Source: JAJDFU01 sp964641965
Lineage (GTDB): Bacteria; Bacteroidota; Bacteroidia; Chitinophagales; Saprospiraceae
Length of the DNA stretch: 40,517 bases
Assembly (NCBI GenBank): GCA_964641965.1
Contig: CAZXLD010000045.1
Location: 1 to 40,517 of the forward strand
Reading direction: 5' to 3'
The notes under the pieces were generated by a model. That model searched no databases. It was not told where the DNA came from and saw only the letters and a list, made by a program, of their open reading frames with translations. The position numbers and the translations under genes are program-made. This document shows, in pieces, positions 35,500 through 40,517 of this stretch; positions within the stretch are counted from its first letter, which is position 1, and each line of letters starts with the position of its first letter.

Positions 35500-36300
35500 A
35501 TGGAAAAAAAACTCAGGATCGGGATTGCTTTGTCAGGAGGCGGAGCCAGAGGAGTAGCGCACCTGGGTGTATTTCAGGCCTTGGCGGAAGAAGGGATTCA
35601 ACCGTCCTTTATCTCTGGTACCAGTGCAGGGGCTATCGCCGGTGTCTTACTAGGGGCTGGTTGGGCCCCTTCCCAAATGTTGGAGTTTGTCAAGCAAACC
35701 AGTCTGCTCAAAATGATCAGGCCTCATCTACCGTATTCCGGCCTGATTTCGCTGACGTACCTAAAGGAACGTTTGCTCGAGGTGGTGCCTGAAGATAGGT
35801 TTGAAGCGCTTCGCATTCCGCTCATTGTCGCTACTTCCAATTTAAATTCAGGCCGTTGTGATTTTTTCCAATCCGGAACCCTGTCCAAACCGGTAATGGC
35901 TTCCTCTGCCATTCCAATGCTATTCAAGCCCGTTAAAATAGAAGACCATTTATATGTAGACGGAGGAGTAATCAACAACTTGCCGGTGGATGCGCTCCAA
36001 GGCAAAGCCGATTTTGTCTTAGCAATCAATGTGATGCCCGACGTCATTTTACCCCAGCAGGATTTGACCAATGTCTTCCAGGTGGGTACCCGAACGTTTG
36101 AGTTATCCGTGATCGCCTCTTCGCGCCCGAGCATGGCGCAGGCTGATTTTGTGATCGAACCTGCGGGCTTGCGAAACTACAATATGTTTAGCCTGAATCG
36201 CTATCGGGAAATACATCAGCTTGGGTACGAAACGACCAAAGCCAGGATGCCTGATTTATTGGCTCGGATAGAGCAGCGAGCAAGGGAACTCAATCAATAA
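35500..36300 (+). CDS. Patatin-like phospholipase
   Basis: 266 residues, no signal peptide, so cytoplasmic or membrane-associated. It has the patatin catalytic dyad and oxyanion loop: LSGGGARGVAHLG (11-23), GTSAG with the nucleophile Ser42, and DGGVINNLPV with Asp154. It resembles the RssA/NTE group of lipid acyl hydrolases. The end of the gene overlaps the convergent phosphoribosyltransferase gene by 11 bases. Confidence 0.9.
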   Translation: MEKKLRIGIALSGGGARGVAHLGVFQALAEEGIQPSFISGTSAGAIAGVLLGAGWAPSQMLEFVKQTSLLKMIRPHLPYSGLISLTYLKERLLEVVPEDRFEALRIPLIVATSNLNSGRCDFFQSGTLSKPVMASSAIPMLFKPVKIEDHLYVDGGVINNLPVDALQGKADFVLAINVMPDVILPQQDLTNVFQVGTRTFELSVIASSRPSMAQADFVIEPAGLRNYNMFSLNRYREIHQLGYETTKARMPDLLARIEQRARELNQ

Positions 36301-36784
36301 ATACTGATACCTGCCGGCCTTCCTCAAATTGGACATCGATATTTTCTTGCAAGGTAGTAGCCAGGGAAAGCCCAACATAATCTACCCGAATCGGAAAGGA
36401 CTTGTGTTTGCGGTCTACCAGGACAGCTATTTCCACCTTTTTCGGCACCACCTCCATTAACGGCTTGCAGGCATAAAACAACGTGCGGCCGGTATTGGCT
36501 ACGTCATCTACGATCAGGATCGCTTTATCCCGAAGGCGTTCCACTGGCGTATCAATGGTGATGGAATTATCGATAGGGCTTGCCGGGCTCAATCGAAGAT
36601 GGGCAAGCACCAATGGCATTTTACCAATTTTTTCCAGTTCGGTCACCAAAAGCCGGGCGAATTCCATCCCCCGGTTGTTGATCCCAGCCACTATTAATTC
36701 CGGCTCCTCGTAATTGTTTTCAGCAATTTCATAAGAGAGCCGCATTATTTTTTTTCGGATCTGGTCCGGCCCAAGGAGCTTCAT
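36290..36784 (-). CDS. Phosphoribosyltransferase, PyrR-like
   Basis: 164 residues with the PRPP-binding signature AILIVDDVANTGRTLFYA and the segment VEIAVLVDRKHKSFPIRVDYVGLSLATT, which closely follows PyrR (uracil phosphoribosyltransferase and pyrimidine attenuator). No pyrimidine genes are nearby, so a PyrR regulatory role is uncertain and a general phosphoribosyltransferase name is safer. It overlaps the patatin gene end by 11 bases and is divergent from the Fe-S protein gene. Confidence 0.82.
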   Translation of the reverse strand: MKLLGPDQIRKKIMRLSYEIAENNYEEPELIVAGINNRGMEFARLLVTELEKIGKMPLVLAHLRLSPASPIDNSITIDTPVERLRDKAILIVDDVANTGRTLFYACKPLMEVVPKKVEIAVLVDRKHKSFPIRVDYVGLSLATTLQENIDVQFEEGRQVSVFID

Positions 36785-36943
36785 CAGGAGGGTTTTTTAT
36801 GCATTCTCAAGATAGGATTTCCAGTTCAATCTAATATGCCAATAGTAGCAACGGTCTTTCAACGGATTACCTTTAACTTGCTTGAACAGGTTTCTTTAAA
36901 ATTGTATTTTAGCGAAAATTCGCTGAATTTATTATCTGCATTT

Positions 36944-38335
36944 ATGGTATCACAACTCGCATTCCTGCTTTTAAGCTTGGTAGCCTTTGGTTTGGCTGCC
37001 TGGCAATTTTCCAAAATTCGACGCAACATCCTTCTAGGTAAGCCGGAAATCTTGAAAGGAGAAACGGCACAGCGTTGGAGAAATGTAGTATTGGTTGCGT
37101 TTGGGCAACAAAAGATGTTTAAGCGCTGGCTACCTGCTTTTTTGCACTTTACCATTTATGCTGCCTTCCTGGTGACCCAAATCGAGTTGATTGAGATTTT
37201 TGTTGATGGATTGACTGGAATACACCGGGTATTTCGTCCTTACTTGAGTGGGTTTTACACCTTCGTCATCAGTTTCATCGAACTGCTTTCCCTCCTGGCT
37301 TTTGTGGCAACCCTGGCCTTTTTGATTCGACGGAATCTCCTGTATATTCCCCGCTTCCGCAAACCCGAAATGAAAGGTTGGCCGGCCCGCGATGCCAATA
37401 TCATTCTATACCTGGAGGTCGTGCTCATCCTTTGCATCTTTACTATGAATGGAGCCGATGAGGTGCTGTACAACCGAGGCCAATCGCATGCAGTGGGCAC
37501 GGAAGGACAATCCGGCTCCTTCGGTTTTTTAATCAGCAGTTGGTTAGGGCCCTTGCTCTTTGGCGGTATTGAGTCGGAATCCACCCTCCATCTATTGGAG
37601 CGTACGGGTTGGTGGGGGCACATCCTAGTCGTGTTTGCCTTTCTAAACTACCTGCCCATATCCAAGCACTTGCACATAATCCTGGCCTTTCCGAATACTT
37701 ACTTCGCCCGGCAAAAATCCAGAGGCGAAATGGACAACATGCCGGAAATCATGCAGGAGGTGAAAAGTATGATGGGGCTAGGCGATGGAAATGGGGAAGC
37801 GGACCTGGCCATGGAGGAAGAGCTGCCCGAATTCGGAGCAAACGACGTATTTGGATTGAGCTGGAAAAACATACTGGATGCCTACAGCTGTACCGAATGT
37901 GGCCGCTGCACGGCTGTTTGTCCCGCCAATTTGACGGGTAAGAAATTGAGTCCTCGCAAGATTTTGATGGATGTTCGGGACCGGGCGACGGAGATCGGTC
38001 AAAATCTGGATAGCAAAAACCTGGAATTTGCCAAGGATCAGCATCAACCGCTATCAGCCGGTAATTACGACGACGGAAAATCCTTGTTCGATTACATCAG
38101 TTCGGAGGAACTGCACGCCTGTACGACCTGCAATGCCTGTGTGGAGGCCTGCCCCGTATTGATCAACCCGCTCGACCCGATTTTGAAGATGCGGCGGTAC
38201 GAGATCCTGACCTTATCCCAGGGGCCAACCGACTGGGTACCCTTATTCAACAGTATTGAAAACGGAGGTTCTGCCTGGGCCATGAGTGTGGATCGGGATG
38301 CCTGGACGAAGGATGCTCAAAATGATCCTATTTAA
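36944..38335 (+). CDS. Membrane-bound (Fe-S) electron-transfer protein, heterodisulfide-reductase-like
   Basis: 463 residues. The N-terminal part carries about five hydrophobic helices (starting SQLAFLLLSLVAFGLAAW). The C-terminal part has two [4Fe-4S] sites: Cys316, 319, 322 and 326 (CTECGRCTAVCP) and Cys393, 396, 399 and 403 (CTTCNACVEACP). This resembles the quinone-side subunit of respiratory heterodisulfide-reductase-like complexes common in Bacteroidota. The usual partner, a soluble CCG-domain Fe-S protein, is not the next gene. ATG 36944 gives the family N-terminus; an in-frame ATG at 36836 would add 36 residues of no similarity. Confidence 0.82.
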   Translation: MVSQLAFLLLSLVAFGLAAWQFSKIRRNILLGKPEILKGETAQRWRNVVLVAFGQQKMFKRWLPAFLHFTIYAAFLVTQIELIEIFVDGLTGIHRVFRPYLSGFYTFVISFIELLSLLAFVATLAFLIRRNLLYIPRFRKPEMKGWPARDANIILYLEVVLILCIFTMNGADEVLYNRGQSHAVGTEGQSGSFGFLISSWLGPLLFGGIESESTLHLLERTGWWGHILVVFAFLNYLPISKHLHIILAFPNTYFARQKSRGEMDNMPEIMQEVKSMMGLGDGNGEADLAMEEELPEFGANDVFGLSWKNILDAYSCTECGRCTAVCPANLTGKKLSPRKILMDVRDRATEIGQNLDSKNLEFAKDQHQPLSAGNYDDGKSLFDYISSEELHACTTCNACVEACPVLINPLDPILKMRRYEILTLSQGPTDWVPLFNSIENGGSAWAMSVDRDAWTKDAQNDPI

Positions 38336-38398
38336 TATTCTCGTTGTTTTTTCGCTACATTCAATCAATTATACATAATCTATACTGGTCTCAACAAC

Positions 38399-39757
38399 AT
38401 GATGAAACCTGCAACCGATCTCAGGGAATTCTTCCGGATCATGAATCCCGGCACTTATCTGAAAATGGAGGACAAGGATTTCTATGTGTCCATTTATGAT
38501 CAGATAACAGCTGAGATCAGACTGGAACTGGAGGAGTTAAGTACTCCAAACGTAACTATTTATGTATCCGGACAACCGGGAAGCGGAAAGACCACTGCCC
38601 TAAATTTTCTTCCGGATGCAGAATTAGAAGAAGAATTCATCGTTGAGTTGCTATATGGTGCAGACCTCTTTGATTTGGAGGACCTGGAGATAGTTGATAT
38701 ACTTTTATTGCTAAGTAATACGCTGGTTAGAGACTATCCGGAATTGCAAAAGCTGTTTTCAGAGAAATTGAACCGGATCGTCAAGACCTTGCAGGGACGA
38801 TATCAAGAAGTTGCAACCAAGCAAGAAGACGAGCAAACCAGTAAAGGAGTCGGGATTAAAGGATGGCTGAGGGGTAACCCATTTGCCGCATTCTTCAATA
38901 TCATTGGAGTAGAAGCCAATGCTTTCGCAGACTACAAGCTGAATTACGAAAAGCGCCGCCTGGTTAGAGAAGTATTTACCCCAAGCATCACCGATCTTCT
39001 CGAACTGACTAATGAGGTCATTGAAAAGTTTTTGGAAAAAAAAGATCCAACTGGGAAGAAACAATTGTTGTTGGTTTTTCATGAGCTCAATCACATAAAG
39101 GACCTTGAAAACATAAATAAGCTTTTTGTCAGGAACCGTTTTTATCTCGAGGGTATCAAGGCGAGAAAGGTAATTACCATCCCAGTATCTCTGGAACCTG
39201 ATCCAAGCTTTAATCCTAACCCCAAGCCCCGTTTCCTTGGCCTTAAAACCAGACACAGCCCACTGGAAGATGATGAGGAGAATAACGAACTTTCAAATAA
39301 AAATCGAGATCTGCTGCGATCTGTTGTTACAAAGCGAATTGCTGAGAAAGGAGGCATTCTATCCTCGGAAGCACTTGAATTTGCCATTGACCAATCTGGG
39401 GGTAATGTTCGCCAACTGGTTTCTATTTTATATTATGCTGCAAGAAAAGTTCGTACCCTCAGAGGAGAGCATATTTCGCTTTCGGATGCTATGGATGGGG
39501 CTAAGGTAGTCCGTCGAGACCTAGAGCGCTCCCTGATCTCGAGTGATAAGATTAAATTATTGGATTATATCCGAAGAAATGCTGTTCCAGCCGGGTCGGA
39601 CGACCCTGCTCTGTTCAGGGAATGCCTGTTGTCCAACCAAGTGTTTATTTATCAAAACGGAAAAACCTGGTATGCCCTTAATCCTTTGATTGAAGATACG
39701 GTGAAATTGTATGCAGAACGGTTCAGGGCTGAACAACAGGAAGATGAAGAGATCTAG
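38399..39757 (+). CDS. AAA/Orc1-like P-loop ATPase with altered Walker B
   Basis: 452 residues, cytoplasmic. A helical N-terminus (1-50) precedes the Walker A motif GQPGSGKTT (58-66). The Walker B strand is LLLVFHELNH (223-232), with His228 where Asp is normal and Glu229 retained. A SGGNVRQL segment near 333-340 looks like a sensor-2 helix, and 380-435 fit a winged helix. The layout resembles Orc1/Cdc6- or STAND-type regulatory ATPases. Residues 135-160 and 285-300 are charged insertions. The TPR gene starts 3 bp after the stop, so the two are surely one operon. Role unknown; such ATPase-TPR pairs often act as sensors, including in anti-phage defence. Confidence 0.65.
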   Translation: MMKPATDLREFFRIMNPGTYLKMEDKDFYVSIYDQITAEIRLELEELSTPNVTIYVSGQPGSGKTTALNFLPDAELEEEFIVELLYGADLFDLEDLEIVDILLLLSNTLVRDYPELQKLFSEKLNRIVKTLQGRYQEVATKQEDEQTSKGVGIKGWLRGNPFAAFFNIIGVEANAFADYKLNYEKRRLVREVFTPSITDLLELTNEVIEKFLEKKDPTGKKQLLLVFHELNHIKDLENINKLFVRNRFYLEGIKARKVITIPVSLEPDPSFNPNPKPRFLGLKTRHSPLEDDEENNELSNKNRDLLRSVVTKRIAEKGGILSSEALEFAIDQSGGNVRQLVSILYYAARKVRTLRGEHISLSDAMDGAKVVRRDLERSLISSDKIKLLDYIRRNAVPAGSDDPALFRECLLSNQVFIYQNGKTWYALNPLIEDTVKLYAERFRAEQQEDEEI

Positions 39758-39760
39758 TCA

Positions 39761-40517
39761 ATGAGTATTCAAAACCACTTATCCGTTAAGGGAAGTCTGG
39801 AACTTCAGATGCTCCTTGCCAGCCTGGAGATGGCGGAGAAGGATATACCCTTTCTGGCTTTAGTCGGTGGGGATTCAGTTACTCTTTGTGAAATGCTTTT
39901 GGAATGTGTGATTGACAAATGGCCGGATGCCCATCGGTTTGATCAACCCAAATATGGAGACGACTTTGAAAAGATCTTCTCCAAGCCTCAAGGGAGTTAC
40001 CTGGTGCTCAATCTTTGGAAAACGGAGGAAGATCAACTGGAAAAAGTGGCGTCCCAAATTTTGTTTTACAGGGATCACATTTTCCGATCCGACTTTAAGC
40101 TCGTTGCAATTGTCTCGGAGGCCCTCTTTGACAAAATCCAGTCTTTTGCTTACGACCTCATTTCCGCTGCCTCTTATTCTTTCTGTTATCAGGATCAGGC
40201 TGTTCAGATAGCTGATGATTTTCTTCCGACTGGTGAGAAACCCCAAGAACGGGTTGAATATGAGGAAGCCCTTCGGGAATGGAAGCAGGAGGCTGGAAAA
40301 ATATTCGGCCGCTCAAGGACGAGAAGGATGAAGAAAGCTTTCCGGGCAGCTTATGCAGCCTATAAAATCTCAAAAGTAGAAGAGGCGGCGCGTTTGTATA
40401 AGAAAGCTTTGCAATTAGCCCAAGCAGAAGAAAACACCGAGTACCTTGGTTATATCCTGGGTAATATCGGCTTGATCTACTCTGATAAGGGCGATCTGGA
40501 TGAGGCGCTAAAATACC
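39761..40517 (+). CDS. TPR-repeat protein, cut by the window end
   Basis: An open frame from ATG 39761 continues past the end; 252 residues are visible. Residues about 30-145 form an alpha/beta domain without a P-loop (LALVGGDSVTLCEML, SYLVLNLWKTEED, ILFYRDHIFRSDFKLVAIV). It reminds me of N-terminal domains found before TPR arrays in some cyanobacterial and Bacteroidota proteins, in which a conserved Arg-Asp is followed by a strand of hydrophobic residues. A charged linker (160-195) leads into TPR-like helices from about 200 (AAYAAYKISKVEEAARLYKKAL, YILGNIGLIYSDKGDLDEAL). It begins 3 bp after the ATPase stop. Probably the protein-binding partner of that ATPase. Confidence 0.7.
   Translation, partial: MSIQNHLSVKGSLELQMLLASLEMAEKDIPFLALVGGDSVTLCEMLLECVIDKWPDAHRFDQPKYGDDFEKIFSKPQGSYLVLNLWKTEEDQLEKVASQILFYRDHIFRSDFKLVAIVSEALFDKIQSFAYDLISAASYSFCYQDQAVQIADDFLPTGEKPQERVEYEEALREWKQEAGKIFGRSRTRRMKKAFRAAYAAYKISKVEEAARLYKKALQLAQAEENTEYLGYILGNIGLIYSDKGDLDEALKY

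Noticed and set aside
35321..35557. Plus-strand 78-codon frame upstream of the patatin gene
   Set aside because: It overlaps the patatin start out of frame and has no supporting motif; the hydrophobic content comes from the T-rich intergenic DNA.
38759..39256. Minus-strand open frame of 165 codons
   Set aside because: Antisense to the ATPase gene, whose Walker motifs are preserved on the plus strand.
1..40517. CRISPR arrays, tRNA or rRNA genes, insertion sequences, integrases
   Set aside because: No regularly spaced repeats, no cloverleaf-like sequences and no transposase or recombinase motifs were seen on either strand.

Overview
The window looks like chromosomal DNA of a Bacteroidota bacterium, most likely a Saprospiria/Lewinella-like lineage; this is inferred from gene content and no marker rRNA is present. 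The signs are a secreted multidomain protein with a type IX secretion (T9SS) C-terminal domain, an Oar-type TonB-dependent receptor with a carboxypeptidase-like N-terminal domain, a DUF3810 membrane protein, a Bacteroidota-style HscA, a CtlX-type arginine-deiminase relative, a chromosomal subclass B1 metallo-beta-lactamase, weak Shine-Dalgarno sequences and several TTG or doubtful starts. Gene density is high and orientation changes often. I found no rRNA, tRNA, transposase, integrase, phage gene or CRISPR array.

Layout. 1-4.0 kb: mogA, then convergently a T9SS-exported PQQ-type sugar dehydrogenase and an OsmC-family protein. 4.3-11.3 kb (+): a DUF4932-like secreted protein with a damaged HExxH motif, a membrane-anchored TIR protein, an Fe-S-type uracil-DNA-glycosylase-family protein coupled to an isochorismatase-like hydrolase, a B1 metallo-beta-lactamase, a small membrane protein that needs a TTG start, and an unrecognised 553-residue protein with three diverged internal repeats. 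11.4-19.1 kb: a secreted pullulanase-like GH13 enzyme, trxB (-), a subtilisin-like protease behind four membrane segments, an AraC regulator and a DUF885 protein. 19.1-22.0 kb: a secreted alpha/beta hydrolase facing hslR, a DUF58 protein and trxA on the minus strand. 22.3-27.3 kb (+): DUF3810 protein, a lipoprotein with two NTF2-like domains, a small secreted protein, a TIR-receiver fusion, an MDR oxidoreductase and a VOC protein. 27.3-36.8 kb: hscA overlapping a SUI1/YciH gene, ctlX, a GDPD lipoprotein, the Oar-like receptor, a patatin phospholipase and a PyrR-like phosphoribosyltransferase. 36.9 kb to the end (+): a membrane Fe-S electron-transfer protein, then an AAA/Orc1-like ATPase followed 3 bp later by a TPR protein that runs off the window.

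Most genes are core metabolism, redox homeostasis (trxA, trxB, OsmC, Fe-S assembly chaperone) or envelope functions. The parts most likely to hold something undescribed are the ATPase-TPR pair at the right edge, the TIR-receiver fusion, the membrane TIR protein, the triple-repeat protein with its membrane-protein neighbour, and the membrane-embedded subtilase. All functional statements come from motif recognition by eye; no database search was run.
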